Shown here: positions 1 to 12,000 of the stretch, piece by piece | Position numbering within the stretch: position 1 is the first letter of the stretch | Layout of the letters: each line of letters begins with the position of its first letter | Assembly: GCF_000699445.3 (NCBI RefSeq) | Contig: NC_067198.1 | Location: forward strand, 32,330,536-32,394,535 | Length of the DNA: 64,000 bases | Reading direction: 5' to 3' | DNA from: Schistosoma haematobium | Taxonomy: Eukaryota > Platyhelminthes > Trematoda > Strigeidida > Schistosomatidae | The notes under the pieces: model-generated | Told to the model about the DNA's origin: nothing | Database searches by the model: none | The model's input: only the letters and a program-made list of their open reading frames with translations | Made by a program: the position numbers and the translations under genes

Positions 1-330
1 TAATCTGACAAACTGAACAAACAATGCTTACATATAACGCAAGCCACAAAACACCCGCTTTTCACTCAATCCCCAATATCTTTATCAAAAGTTTGTATGA
101 CCAACTGATTTCTTTGCCATCGCTTCTCGTTGTTTCGGTACAGTTCCAGGTATGTGACAATATAGAACTGCAGTTGGGTACAGCCAGTGAACTGTCACAC
201 AGCTTTGAACGAACTGTTCAAGCTGAATTGTTTATATATTAATCGATCACTCATATTATATTGAATAGCTTTTGAGCGTCGTGTAACCAAAAATTCAAAC
301 GACTCAAACGGTTTTCAACGCAATAGAAGA
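1..330. other. Unassigned AT-rich DNA
   Basis: I see no gene, RNA or recognisable repeat here. A short open frame near the left edge has no known motif. The stretch is probably intronic DNA of the MPP10 gene, whose 5' exons were not found in the window; that is inference. Confidence 0.4.
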
Positions 331-334
331 ATTT

Positions 335-736
335 GATGGGCTCTCGTATCTAGTAGAGGTGGATCACCAATACCTCCAGGCAGGAACCTTGGTATATTAA
401 CGATAATAGAGGAAAAAGAAATTGGTGAATCATAGTAAGATATTATCCTTAGTCCTTAAGAATATGTCAAGTTGCCTTTTGAAAGACTCCTAGGAAGTCT
501 CTTGGACTAGAGGAGCTAGCAGAGAATTTCAGCAGTTGAATCCCCTTAAGGAGTGGAATTTGTCTACAGTCCGTTCTACTGTGTTGTATCTCTAGTTTCT
601 GGGTGTTGCCCCTAAGGTTCGTGTTGGAACTAAGCTCAAGTAGGTGTTTAAAGGGGTAACCATAAGTATTCAGGTTGCCGTAAGCTATTAGAAGGTCACC
701 TCTAAGACGCCTGTACTCTAATGTGTTAAGGTTCAT
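335..736 (-). pseudogene. CR1-like LINE, 3' end fragment (RT C-terminus)
   Basis: The - strand reads as the C-terminal tail of a CR1-like reverse transcriptase, with the signature LEYRRLRGDLLIAY and then FSASSSSPRDFLGVFQKAT before the stop. The 3' UTR continues to about position 335. A near-identical copy lies in opposite orientation at 8628-9020, so the two form an inverted pair around the LTR element. Only the 3' end is present, as expected for 5'-truncated LINE copies. SR1/Perere-like membership is my inference from the tail motif. Confidence 0.65.
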
Positions 737-999
737 TGGTTGGTTCGAACAGGAAGTTTAGACCTAACGTGATTTGCATTTCTCAAACTTTTGCTGTGTT
801 CTTACACAAAAGAGTACAAGTTCTGATCTGAAGAATCTGTTCTGAGTAATACGTTTGACAGATTACTTTTTTGAGTTTTATACAACCTAATAGTTATCTA
901 TGGTTTTGCCTCAGCTTACTATTCGGTTTTTTTCCGTTTTTTCACGTGAACGCTAAATTTGGTTTATCGTAACCCGTTTTTAGTGTGCTGTTACTTTGC
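737..999. other. Unassigned DNA between two LINE fragments
   Basis: No feature can be supported here. It may hold the 5' continuation of the - strand fragment, but no protein motif is readable. Confidence 0.3.
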
Positions 1000-2810
1000 G
1001 GGCTTAGGCTTTTGCTAGCATCCATAACACTAATGATGACATGGTGAAACTCAGCACCATCAAAACGTCGACGGTAATAGGCTTCCTAAGCAGACTTGGG
1101 TCTCCCAGCACAGGGTCCCTAGATGCAACGGTGGTTCCCAAAAGCTCTGAAGATGATTGGACTACGTTACAAAAGTTGAAAAGGACCAGCCGTCGTTGTC
1201 TAAGAAGTTGAACGTCTCAAGAATTGTAGGAAAACCAACTGGTGATTTTGTCACACAGGATATCTTACTAGTTAGTCAATTTCTGAAATCTGATAGGAAC
1301 GTAATAATACAGCCTAACATACCGTATTCTTAGCCCGATCTCATCCAAAACATCCCTAAGGAACCTCGCGAGAAGTTTCTCCGCGGAAGAAATATCATTG
1401 TGCAAGGTGTAGGGACCCTGGTCACACAAACTTTGATATTAGGTAATGGAAATTCATAAAGCAATACTTGAAGCTTAAAAACATGCCCCACAAAATGTAC
1501 AGGCAACCTACAAACATCAAGAACCGCACTCTTCGTTTGGTAAGCCTCAGAAGTTACTGTTGGGAAGAATACAACCGAAATGATAACAAGAGCGCGTACA
1601 TACAATACAAACATATAAGGAGCATATGCACAAAGGCATTAGAAAAGACAGGCTTCAGTATCAGATAAAGCTTATCGACCAGTTTGTTTCCAATCCGAAC
1701 AGCCTATTCATTTACGCAGCCTCTTTTCGGCAAGCAAAAACTGGAGTTTCCGAACTGATAGGTCCTAATGGCTCGACCAATAGCGACGGTGACGCCAGTA
1801 AATTTTCGGCTGAACAATACTTTCGGGCATCTCGGCTGACCCACATTAACTATATTTATGAACGCTTCATCTGCAACTGAACAGGAATTTTCGAAGTGAA
1901 CTTGAGCGCTGACTTGGTGTTCCAGAAACTGCAGCATCTAAGAAAAGACACTACTAGCCCGGATATGGATCATTCTTCATCTTCGATCGCGGCAACACCG
2001 CTTAGCGTGATGTTCTCGCACTCACTAATCCGAGACAAACTACCGGAAATTTGTAAGTTGGCTCACATCACACCAATTTTCAAAGGAGATCGATGTGGCG
2101 AACATTAAAGCTACCGACTTGTGGCCCTTCTCTCTATACCTTCGAAATTATGGAGTCCCTGATATGCGACGGTATACGCGGTTGTTTATTATTCCTGAAC
2201 TTATTTTCACCCCAACAGCATGGTCTGAGGAGGGGTCACTCGAATAATAACCAACCTGCTGACTGCGGTGGACAGATGGACAAACATCTTTGATCGCAAG
2301 GGGATGGTTGACGTCATTTGCATTGATTTCTCAAAACCTTTTGATAAGGTCAATCATATATGTCTTATCAATAAGCTCAAACGATTGGGTATCAGATCAC
2401 CTCTGATTGATCGGCTCAGTTTACATCTAAAATATTGACATTACGGGGTCAGGGTTAACTTCGCTAGTGTGGTACTCCAGGGTTCAGTACTACGACCTCT
2501 TCTTCTCTTGATCTTTATAAAAGGTCTCCCACAACAGGTGTCATCTGACTAATTACTTTTTGCTGGTGATGTGAAACTTTGAAAAGAGAGATACGCAACC
2601 GAGAGGATAAACTGGCACTTCAGGAGGATCGGACTCGACTTTAAAGTTAGGCAGACGATGACGGACTCACCTTTAACACTTCAAAGTGTGAAGTAATCAG
2701 TCTGAGACATGTTGCGGACTACAGTTACGACTTAAAAAATTCCTCTCTAGAAGTATCGCAAGGTAAAAATGTTTTAGGAGTGCTGGTACCTTACAATTTG
2801 AAGTCTTACG
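1000..2810 (+). pseudogene. CR1-like LINE, decayed linker and RT domain
   Basis: Readable blocks occur in order on the + strand. A linker region lies at about 1468-1880 (containing SLFIYAASFRQAKTGVSELI). The start of the RT follows at about 1896-2105 (LVFQKLQHLRKDTTSPDMD, then LAHITPIFKGDRCGEH). The block around RT motif A is at about 2300-2400 (GMVDVICIDFSKPFDKVNHI), followed by VVLQGSVLRPLL near 2470-2500. Frameshifts and stops separate every block, and no AP-endonuclease domain is visible upstream, so the copy is dead and incomplete. The family assignment rests on the IDFSKAFDKVNH-type motif found in CR1/Jockey elements. Confidence 0.65.
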
Positions 2811-2814
2811 CCAA

Positions 2815-3142
2815 ATTTGACAAAATTATTAGTCTTTAGTCTTAGGTTGATGAATCTGTATTAATCCTGACACACTGCTTTCCAGTGAAGGTCCAGCTTC
2901 TCCTTGAAAGTATTCACTGATGGGGCTGATACCACTTGTTCGGTTAAGGCGTTCTAATGATTGACTACTCGATGAGAAAAACGGGACCCCAATTTAAGTT
3001 TATTAGATTTTGGTTTATGAACCTTCTTGCTATGACCACGGAGATTATTAGTGCTGGAGGGAGCAAAAAGATAAGACATATTAACACCCAAATCATAATT
3101 AAGGATACGAAATGCCAGTATAAGGTCACCTCGTGTCCTACG
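2815..3142 (-). pseudogene. CR1-like LINE C-terminus, part 1 (target of LTR element A)
   Basis: The - strand encodes YRRTRGDLILAFRILNYDL and then a tail with SRFSHRVVNH and LTEQVVSAPSVNTFKEKL, which is typical of the extreme C-terminus of CR1-like RTs. A TAG interrupts it where a tryptophan codon is expected. Its upstream half lies at 8383-8480, on the far side of LTR element A. Removing the element and one ATAC duplication rejoins the reading frame across the junction. Confidence 0.6.
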
Positions 3143-3146
3143 ATAC

Positions 3147-3467
3147 TGTAGCGGTAAATAAATCCCCAAAATAAATAGCACTAAGTTTTCGACATTGGAT
3201 GCTGACCATATGTTTTAGTGGACTCACCTAGCTGAAGGCGCTCGGTCAGGCATCCGCACCAGATCACGTGTGGTAACGCCGTGCTCAACATCTACCGCAA
3301 TCGCTAGCCAGATTAGATCAGAGAATTCCGGTATATTGGTCATCGCCAAATATACTCTTCCGATCTCCTCGACTCTGTCTTTTGATTTCTCTTGGTGGGA
3401 ACGCAATATATTAGAAGGTGTTACTGGTAGAAGCGTTGTCAAACACTGAATACCTGTGACATCATCA
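3147..3467 (+). repeat. 5' LTR of element A
   Basis: It begins TGTAGCGG and ends CATCATCA, 321 bp. It matches the 3' LTR at 8058-8378 with about three visible substitutions (for example CCCC versus CCTC near the start, and GTGCTC versus GTGCCC). Confidence 0.9.
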
Positions 3468-3468
3468 T

Positions 3469-3490
3469 TGGTGAACCCGACGTGATCTGG
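3469..3490 (+). promoter_or_regulatory. Primer-binding site, tRNA-Trp type (element A)
   Basis: One base after the LTR the sequence reads TGGTGAACCCGACGTGAT. This is complementary, with one mismatch, to the 3' end of animal tRNA-Trp as I recall it. tRNA-Trp priming is reported for the CsRn1 family, so the site supports the classification. Confidence 0.65.
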
Positions 3491-3647
3491 TACACCTAAT
3501 TGCAACTGTGAGTCTGTTCCTTTTTGGGATTTTTATATATCATTGCCTTATTTTTTATTTTTTTTAAACATTGTGATTTTTTTTCGTGTTTTTTCTTGGA
3601 TATATATATTTTTTCCCCTCGTTCATTATCGTACTTCATACTTCATC

Positions 3648-4481
3648 ATGACTGAACAGACACCTAAAGTACTCAAGCTTAAGACTTTGTCCCCGCCTTC
3701 GTTTCAACTGATGCCTTTCTGGCCCGACAACATCGAAGCCTGGTTTTGCCACGCAGAAGCCGACTTCTCCGAGCACGGCGTGGTCGACACACGTGCACGA
3801 TTAATCGCAGTAGTCAAGGCACTACCGCGCGAATTCAACAGGTACGTAACACCTAGTATGTTTACTAGTGATGTTTCCGATCCTTACGAAATCTTGAAAC
3901 GCTCGATTCTTAAACGAGGAGACCTAACCGATCGACAAAGGTTAGATCAACTCTTCAACAACATCGACCTGCAACACGGTTCTGCGACGGACATGTTGCA
4001 ACGGATGAGAGAGGTAATAGGCCCAAGAACTTTCGACGAAGGTCTATTCAAACAACTCTTCTTGTCAAAACTTCCCCAACAGGTGCAAGCGGTTCTGGTC
4101 TCGTTCCAGAACAACGCCTTAGACGAACTAGCTGCATCTGCCGACCGCATTCTAGAAAGTACGAAACCTTCTACTACCGAGGTATTTTCAGTCAAAGAAA
4201 AGCCTCACACGACTCAGAATGATATAACCGACTTATGTCACACACTCACGCGTTATCCTAGTCTTCGTACCGACCGTAAGAGATCGCGCACACCACGTAG
4301 AAGCATTTCTCGTAAGCGATCTGTCTCTAGACCACGAGAGACAGATAACCCCGACTGGTGCTGGTATCATAACCAGTATGGAAAGTCTTCCAGAAATTGC
4401 AGAAAACCCTGCAATTTTCCCAACACGAAACCGACTGATTCGAAAAACAATTCAGGAAACTTCCAGGCCGGCACGCGTTAA
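3648..4481 (+). CDS. gag: Gag polyprotein of element A
   Basis: This 277-residue open frame starts at the ATG of [10 protein letters not shown]. The frame is open further upstream, but that part is low-complexity leader sequence, so I chose this start. An alpha-helical capsid-like region is followed by an Arg/Ser-rich stretch ([16 protein letters not shown]) and a zinc finger near residues 236-253: [18 protein letters not shown], spaced C-X2-H-X9-C-X3-C. This is a CHCC finger instead of the usual retroviral CCHC and is a known oddity of CsRn1 elements. The frame ends at TAA 4479-4481. Pol lies in the -1 frame and is open from 4439, so the two overlap by about 40 bases. Confidence 0.85.
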   Translation: MTEQTPKVLKLKTLSPPSFQLMPFWPDNIEAWFCHAEADFSEHGVVDTRARLIAVVKALPREFNRYVTPSMFTSDVSDPYEILKRSILKRGDLTDRQRLDQLFNNIDLQHGSATDMLQRMREVIGPRTFDEGLFKQLFLSKLPQQVQAVLVSFQNNALDELAASADRILESTKPSTTEVFSVKEKPHTTQNDITDLCHTLTRYPSLRTDRKRSRTPRRSISRKRSVSRPRETDNPDWCWYHNQYGKSSRNCRKPCNFPNTKPTDSKNNSGNFQAGTR

Positions 4482-5368
4482 CGGCAACCGTAGCCGGCGA
4501 ACAAAGCCGTCTGTTATTCGTCACAGATGCGACAACGAGAGTTCGTTACCTCGTCGACACTGGCGCAGAAGTTAGCGTTCTCCCAGCAAATACCAACGAC
4601 CGGCTTAACGAATCGGCTCTAAACTTACAGGCGTCAAACGGAAAACCGATCGCTACGTATGGCAAAAGGTACGTTTACCTTAACGTGGGTTTACGCAAAC
4701 CCATACACTGGATTTTCGTTGTTGCAGATGTTTCTGTACCAATCATTGTTATGGATCTTCTACAACACCACAATCTGATCATCGATACGCGCAAACGGAG
4801 GCTAGTAGACGGGAACACTAATTTGTCCGTTTGCGTAACTTCTTTTACTGGTTGTAGAGTATCCCCAGACACAGTTAAACATATGATAGACCCACTCTAT
4901 CAACCACTACTCGATAAGTACCCTGGGATACAACAAACTCAACCGAAACTACCGTGTGTAACCATCAACGTTACACATCACATCACGACTACAGGACCAC
5001 CTGTATTCTCTAAAGCACGACGACTAGCTCCTGAAAAGCTAAGGTTAGCGAAAAACGAATTCGATCACATGATAGACTTAGGAATCATACGACCGTCAAA
5101 TAGCCCATATGCATCTCCGTTGCACATGGTCCCTAAAAAGGACAGCAACGATTGGCGTCCAACTGGTGACTATCGGCGATTGAATGCCCAAACCATTCCC
5201 GATCGTTACCCGTTGCCTCACATTCACGATTTGACAGCTACCTTGAAAGGTACAACTGTCTTTTCGAAAATCGACTTGGTTAAAGCGTATAACCAAATCC
5301 CTATGGCTACTGACGACATACCGAAAACAGCTATCATAACTCCCTTCGGACTCTATGAATTTTTGTGA
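4439..5368 (+). pseudogene. pol: Pol part 1 of element A: protease and N-terminal RT
   Basis: The -1 frame relative to gag is open from 4439. It encodes the aspartic protease ([12 protein letters not shown], catalytic Asp codon at 4556) and the N-terminal RT with [34 protein letters not shown] and [14 protein letters not shown]. It ends at an in-frame TGA (5366-5368) right after GLYEFL, where related RTs continue into MPFGL. The next frame continues in phase, so this is a single nonsense codon in the middle of RT. The same stop occurs in copy B. Confidence 0.85.
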
Positions 5369-6709
5369 ATGCCTTTCGGTCTAAGAAATGCTGCTCAAAC
5401 ATTCCAAAGGTTCATAGACGACGTTTTTCGAGGTCTCAACTTCGTACATGCGTATGTTGACGACTGCCTAATCGCAAGTCCGGACAGAGAAACACATCTC
5501 AAGCATCTGGATCTTGTTTTCGAACGACTTCAAAAACATAGCATTACTGTAAACGTTCAGAAATGCCAATTCGGAACCGACTTGTTAGACTTTCTGGGAC
5601 ACACTATCGATGCTCAAGGCGTTCGACCTCTTAGGACCAAAGTGGCGGCCATTCTGGATTACCCAGAACCGACCACCGTCAAGCAACTACGAAAGTTTAA
5701 CGGCCTTGTAAGTTTCTATAGACGTTTCATACCCAAATGCGCATTACTTATGAAACCTCTGACCGACCAACTTCGTGGAAATGCGAAATCCATTAATTTG
5801 GACGACACCGCACGAAAAGCATTCTCCACAGTTAAGGAACTGATTGCTAAAGCAACAATGCTTGCACATCAGGACACCCGAGAAACCATTGGCATCGCAG
5901 TAGACGCATCCGACTCAGCAATCGGAGGAGTCTTACAACAATGGGTTAACAACTCCTGGCAACCCTTGGCATTTTTCTCTAGAAGGTTGCTAGACACCGA
6001 ATCGAGGTACAGCACATTCGGTAGGGAACTCCTAGCTATGTATTGTGCTGTACGGCATTTCCAACACTACATCGAAGGTCGTGAATTCACTCTTTTCACG
6101 GACCATAAACCGCTCACTTTCTCGTTAAGCTCTCCTTCTGACAAGTACTCTCCCCGTGAGTCTCGACAACCGGACTACATTTCGCAGTTTACTTCAGATA
6201 TTCAACACATCTCTGGAGCAAACAATGTAGTTGCAGACGCTTTATCTCGTATAACTTCCTTGAACAGTTTCCAAGGAATCGACCTTCTTAAACTCGCCCA
6301 GCTTCAAAAAGAAGACAGTGATCTTCAGCACGAGTTATCGTCCACAACACTTAAACTACGCATCAAACAGATGGGAACAGGTAAAGAAACTTTACTGTGT
6401 GACACATCTACAGGTAGGGATCGCCCAATCGTGCCGAAACATTATCGATGCGACGTCTTCAATACATTGCACAAACTTTCTCATCCAGGCGTTCGTGCAA
6501 CCATCAAGCTTATAGCAGAACGGTTTTGCTGGCCTGGAATGAATAAAGACGTGAGGGAGTGGGCACGCTCCTGTGTAAGCTGCCAAAAATCTAAGGTTAT
6601 CAGACACAATAAATGTCCCTTAGGCTCATTTAAAACTCCCGACGCTCGTTTCGACCATGTTCATTTGGATTTGGTAGGACCTTTACCAGATTCAAATGGA
6701 TACTCTTAA
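5369..6709 (+). pseudogene. pol: Pol part 2 of element A: RT C-terminus, RNase H, integrase N-terminus
   Basis: The frame continues in phase after the UGA, beginning MPFGLRNAAQTFQRFIDDVF. It contains the RT catalytic site HAYVDDCL, RNase H blocks (DASDSAIGGVLQQ, YSTFGRELLAMYCAV and FTDHKPLTF), and the integrase HHCC finger (LHKLSHPGVRAT, then SCVSCQKSK). It ends at TAA just after the first integrase Asp block ([15 protein letters not shown]), because a frameshift moves the rest of the integrase into another frame. Confidence 0.85.
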
Positions 6710-7605
6710 CCTGCGTTAGCCGTTTCACTCGATGGCCAGAAGCAGTACCTATTAAGGACATCACTGCTGAAACAGTGGCCCGCACCTTCGTCGAACGATG
6801 GGTAGCAAACTTCGGTTGCCCTTCAACCATCACTACAGACCGCGGACGTCAGTTTGAATCTGATCTTTTCCGTCGTCTGACCACACTTTTAGGAATCACT
6901 CGCTTCCGAACGACCGCCTACCACCCACAAGCAAACGGGTTGGTAGAACGTTCTCACCGACAACTAAAAGCTTCACTATCAGCTGCAAACGTTTCACAGT
7001 GGACCGACGCTCTTCCACTCGTCTTACTAGGTATTCGCAATGCAGTGAAAGCTGACATTGGATACACTGCGTCTCAACTCGTTTATGGAACGACACTTCG
7101 ACTTCCAGGAGAATTCGTGGATCCTTCATCTTCTTCAATGAACATGGATCTAACCCCCTACACGAACAGGCTTACAAACTCAATGCGTTCAGTTAAACCT
7201 GCTTCCACTCGACCTCAATCAACTGATGTTTTCGTTCAACCTGGCTTACGATATAGTACACACGTTTTCATTCGTCGAGACTCGCATCGACGACCATTCG
7301 AATCAGCATACGAAGGACCCTTCAAAGTTCTTCAACGTGAATCTAAGTACTATATAGTCGATAAGAACGGAACAAACGATAGCATCAGCATCGATCGCTT
7401 AAAAGCAGCGTATTTAGAAGGAAATCCTATCCACGTCGATTTTCCTTCGGTACAATCGCACAACACGACTCCTACACTCATAATTCCTCAACCGACAACC
7501 AACACTAGTGATGATACTCCGAATGTATCTGAAAATAAACTTAAAACGACGCGTTCTGGAAGAAGGGTGAGATTTCCAGAACATTTAAACGACTATTGCA
7601 CGTAA
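6710..7605 (+). pseudogene. pol: Pol part 3 of element A: integrase core and C-terminus
   Basis: After the frameshift the frame reads [16 protein letters not shown], then the second catalytic Asp ([10 protein letters not shown]) and the catalytic Glu block ([15 protein letters not shown]). A GPF-type C-terminal motif follows (YEGPFKVLQ). A basic tail ([15 protein letters not shown]) precedes the stop at 7603-7605. All DDE blocks are present but lie in two frames, so no intact integrase can be made without recoding. Confidence 0.83.
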
Positions 7606-8057
7606 GGCACTTCTCGACATTGTATATTATTTTTTTTTAAAAAAAACAATTTTAATATGCTTATATATTTTTATTTCTATTTAAAAAAAACAAAACAAAA
7701 AAACAATTTTTTTAACGCTATTACGTGTTCATGAGTTTATTTTCCATTTTTTTCTCTGACATTGTGCTTTTACACACATACGAGTGTATTTCGACATGCA
7801 CTTACATTTCCTTTTTTCTTTTCCAGGACGGCTGGAAAAGAACGATACAGTTTACGAGGAGTCGAAATTTTCATTGTAATTTTTTCTTTTTTTACTATGT
7901 TGCACCTCGGTCTCATATAGTAAGGAAAGACGACCAGATGCTGCTAAACCTAGCAAGCTATCAGAAGAGTGTTTACCAACGACAAACTCGTTGGATTTAA
8001 ACTTCTGGCTGGCCACGTCCTAGGGTCATCACTGCCCCACTAGGGGGGGGAGTGATC
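7606..8057 (+). other. 3' untranslated leader and polypurine tract of element A
   Basis: A-rich and T-rich runs are followed by sequence shared with copy B. The polypurine tract at about 8042-8052 is a run of nine G then AG, and it abuts the 3' LTR, as needed for plus-strand priming. Confidence 0.65.
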
Positions 8058-8378
8058 TGTAGCGGTAAATAAATCCTCAAAATAAATAGCACTAAGTTTT
8101 CGACATTGGATGCTGACCATATGTTTTAGTGGACTCACCTAGCTGAAGGCGCTCGGTCAGGCATCCGCACCAGATCACGTGTGGTAACGCCGTGCCCAAC
8201 ATCTACCGCAATCGCTAGCCAGATTAGATCAGAGAATTCCGATATATTGGTCATCGCCAAATATACTCTTCCGATCTCCTCGACTCTGTCTTTTGATTTC
8301 TCTTGGTGGGAACGCAATATATTAGAAGGTGTTACTGGTAGAAGCGTTGTCAAACACTGAATACCTGTGACATCATCA
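8058..8378 (+). repeat. 3' LTR of element A
   Basis: This 321-bp LTR runs from TGTAGCGG to CATCATCA and is followed directly by the target duplication ATAC. It is near-identical to the 5' LTR. Confidence 0.9.
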
Positions 8379-8382
8379 ATAC

Positions 8383-8480
8383 GATAAATGCCTTTCAAAC
8401 GAACCTTGCACTGGTAACATTGAAGCGCATTTTTGGCCAGTTTGACGGTAGAACTTTTCACGTAATCCTCAACAGTTTCA
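8383..8480 (-). pseudogene. CR1-like LINE C-terminus, part 2 (5' side of the target)
   Basis: The - strand reads SMLPVQGSFERH and joins in frame to the YRRTRGDL block at 3142 once the LTR element is removed. It is the other half of the insertion target. Confidence 0.5.
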
Positions 8481-8539
8481 TTTGTACTTACTTAAAATGC
8501 GGAAACACAGTATTTCCTCCCTCTCTCTAAGAGGATAAA

Positions 8540-9040
8540 GACACTGTAACGTACCCAACGGCGAGCCATGAGATCAGTCCGGGGACTCAAATTCACGCCT
8601 TATGAAGAGCACCTCCATTCACTAAAACTTTACTCATTAGAGTGTAAGCGTCTTAGATGTGACCTACTTATGGCTTACAATATCCTTAACACTTCTGGAC
8701 ATCCCTTCAAACGCTTACTTAGGTTTAGCTCAAACACAAAACTTAGGAGTAACACCCAGAAACTAGAGACACAACACAGTAGAACGGACTGTAGACAAAT
8801 TCCACTCCTTAAGGGGATTCAACTGCTGAAATTCTCTGCTAGCTCCTCTAGTCCAAGAGACTTCCTAGGAGTCCTTCAAAAGGCAACTTGACATATTCTT
8901 AAGGACTAAGGATAATATCTTACTATGATTCACCAATTTCTTTTTCCTCTATTATCGTTAATATACCAAGGTTCCTGCCTGGAGGTATTGGTGATCCACC
9001 TCTACTAGATACGAGAGCCCGTTAAATGAAAGCTTCTTCT
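8540..9040 (+). pseudogene. CR1-like LINE, 3' end fragment (inverted partner of 335-736)
   Basis: The + strand encodes GLKFTPYEEHLHSLKLYSLE, then KRLRCDLLMAYNILNT and the tail FSASSSSPRDFLGVLQKAT. This is the C-terminus of a CR1-like RT plus its 3' UTR. It matches the - strand fragment at 335-736 closely and could pair with it. Confidence 0.65.
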
Positions 9041-12000
9041 ATTACGTCCACAACTGATTGAACCATTTTAATTGCCTTTCGGGTACAACTGGAAGGCGCA
9101 AAGTATCAATAATACGCTACCGGGATTACATGTTTTCCTGCTCTGACTTAACTACTACACAGTCGAGTCAGGTTTCTGTGAAACAACATTAAGGTCTTGA
9201 AAGCTAACCAAAATTAAATGCACTTATGAACCTCTGAATTTTCTTAATAAAAATGTTAACATATAACAATTCTTTGATAAAATTGATTAATAACGTAGCT
9301 GTGTGTGATGTTAGCGACTAGATCGTTAGAATCACATTAGTTTCCTTCTTTTAATTTGTACTGATTTCATTGAAGGCCAACTAGTTTATAATGTAGAAGC
9401 TTGGAATGCGATTTTTGTCATGTATCTAAGGTTCTTGCTTATAATATTAGTCTTTGGATTAGTCACATATGAGTTAGTTCAGTAATGTCTTTGTACTAAA
9501 GTCCCTTTTGAACTAAAATATTCACATTCTATACGTATATGTAGGTGATATTGCATATTACTGGTTCGTAGGTGAGCCTGAACCGTTAGTTTGACATAAC
9601 GATATGACAACTATCTCTGTATTGAGGATAGAAGACTGACGGCCTGTGTTTGCTCTTTTCTGGTAATCTTCTGTCACTGTTTAGTCTTCGCTTGAGTAAG
9701 TTAAATAAATGTTCCAAAAGTTGATGACTTAATGTGGGAACCTGTATGTCATTGATATTCTGTTAGTGCTTTACTTTTGAACTCGCCTAGTATGTTTCTC
9801 AAATTGTTGTGATCTGGAAGGATAAAGAAAGCATTTTAGGTCCAAAAGCATTTCTGAGTATTTCATATATTGAAAACATCTACTGTAAAACGAAATAAAG
9901 AGGTCCCAATTATCAAGCCGTCCTGTTTATAATAAACCTGGAAATTCTGGAATTTCATAGGTACCTGTCCTCGTTACTTTTTCCAGGATTTCCTAGTCAC
10001 CTTAGAAAAGTGTTTTTGTTTCCACAAAATGTCTTCCGTTTGTACTTCAGTTTATTTGCCTAGGCCTATACTAAAATATCTCTACAAAGACACCTAAACT
10101 TAGGGAAATCAAAGAAAAGCTTCCATTTCTTGCATAACATGTATAACCGCGTGAATAACTAGTAAATTTGTGATATGTCTCCTTCCAAATATCTAACTTT
10201 GCTATAATGATCTGAGTACTATTTTGGGTAAGATTAGTCGTTGTTAACTAATCACTTAAGTTTTTTCTCAGGATTTCATAACTGCCTATAGAAGCCAGAC
10301 ATTTCTAACCTAAGGAGAAATAATGTGGTACTATTTTCTGTCTTCGAGAATAATGTACGTTAGTGCCACTTTTATTTGGCGGTTAGGCTTACCTACCATA
10401 CTGAATGTCAGTGACGTCATCACAGTGGTGTGTAAATACAAGGTCCGGTAGTGACGGTTCGTGTTCCAAGTCAATATGTCGGTTTCGCAATACATTGTAT
10501 AAATGCACACCGAATAATGGTTGACAGTATGCTGCTATCAGAACATCCATCTGAAGCTGTAAGCTCTATCTACTTGATATGCAGCGCGTTGAAATCTTCA
10601 ACGCTGAGATAGCAGTCGGCCTTACCCCAAGAACAGATATGACTTAAGACAAATTCGTCAGCAAGACAATGTGTACTACAGTATATTCCTCTTATAGTCA
10701 TTAACCCGTGTCTAGATTCAATTGTATAACAAGCTATCTCACATACACCATTATCATGTGCTTCTGATGTGCTCGATTGTACACGAAAGTGATCCAACGT
10801 ATAATAGTCTTTAGTGCGATTTATAACCCTATCACTTATAATGCAAATGTATCCCGCAATGCTTGGAGGACAGTCTATATCTACGATGAGTCACGTTTCT
10901 TTGGTAACAATTATATCGGGACCTAATTCATCGAGTTTAGCTCGGGCGTTTTATTTCTGAGACTACGAGCGTTTATGTAGCATACATTTAAGGTGTTTTG
11001 AGAATAGCTCGTTCTACCCATACTGGTTTCGAAAGCATTGGCTTCCAAGACCTGGCTACCCAAAAACTCTGGATATTAAGGTTCTTTTTTCCACTTTACT
11101 TTCAAGTTTTGAACTCAGTAAGGGCATTCTTCGACGTTATTCAATCCTCAAGTAGCCAATCTGGTCGTATTCGAATAACGAGTTTTGTATGCGTTACTTA
11201 GTATAACTTCCCTTTTCGAGTAATAACTTCAAGATTCTTCTTGGTTGGGTCTCGCCTCCAACCCACTTACCCAGTCTTATTACTCAAGTAATATGTAATC
11301 CCAAAACCTCTTCAGACAGTACATTTCTGATGACAAATTCTGCAAACTCCAAATCGTGTACATGCCTTATAGCACGATCATTTCTTTTTGACTCCTCCAG
11401 ATTCCAATTAAGTAAAATAGGAACGGATTTGTCTTATTTAAAGTCATGTTCACAACTTTCGATTGTGTTGCCATTTCTTGTTGTTAACTACTAGGAACTT
11501 TTCTTTAGTTGTTCTTCGGTTAGAGTCATTTGATTTGAGCGAATTACTCTCAATATTCGATGAGATCACACTTTTTCCAACAACGCTAGGGTTAAGTATT
11601 GTCTTACTTTGGGACTTTAACGGATTATTTTGTGACTCAGTGTGAGTCTACCAAAGACTTATCAACCAATTAAGTGCTGTTTGTGACTATGTTTCTTTCT
11701 CTTCTGTGTTTTCGTACTAGCCCCCATTTCCTGTCAGCCAGGACTACTTATGACGGTGAGAGTTTTATCTGGGTTATCAGGTACTACTGTAGAATCGTGA
11801 CCACCAATATCCATTGGCATTTCACTCTTTATTTCAAAAGAGATTTCCACTTTGCGTGTTTCTCAGTCGGATGTTTGACTCGTCCCGTAACATTATTTAC
11901 TACACTAATACATTCGCTGACAGTACCCATGTTACCGGTCCAGCCCTCATAAACTTTCTTGCTGGCTAATTCCAGAAGACTACTTGCCTCTTGGATCGGT

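Larger units (their letters stand above)
3143..8382 (+). mobile_element. CsRn1-like Ty3/gypsy LTR retrotransposon, copy A
   Basis: This is a 5232-bp element (3147-8378) with 321-bp LTRs flanked by the perfect 4-bp duplication ATAC (3143-3146 and 8379-8382). Order: LTR, primer-binding site, gag, protease, RT, RNase H, integrase, polypurine tract, LTR. The two LTRs differ at only a few positions, which suggests recent insertion. Assignment to the CsRn1 group rests on three traits: a primer site matching tRNA-Trp, a CHCC nucleocapsid finger and pol in the -1 frame after gag. The copy is defective: an in-frame UGA splits RT and a frameshift splits the integrase. It sits inside a CR1-like LINE fragment. 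Confidence 0.88.

Noticed and set aside
3543..3647. Upstream extension of the Gag frame
   Set aside because: The frame is open here, but the sequence is T-rich leader with no ATG at its start. Copy B has no matching extension, and both copies align from MTEQTP.
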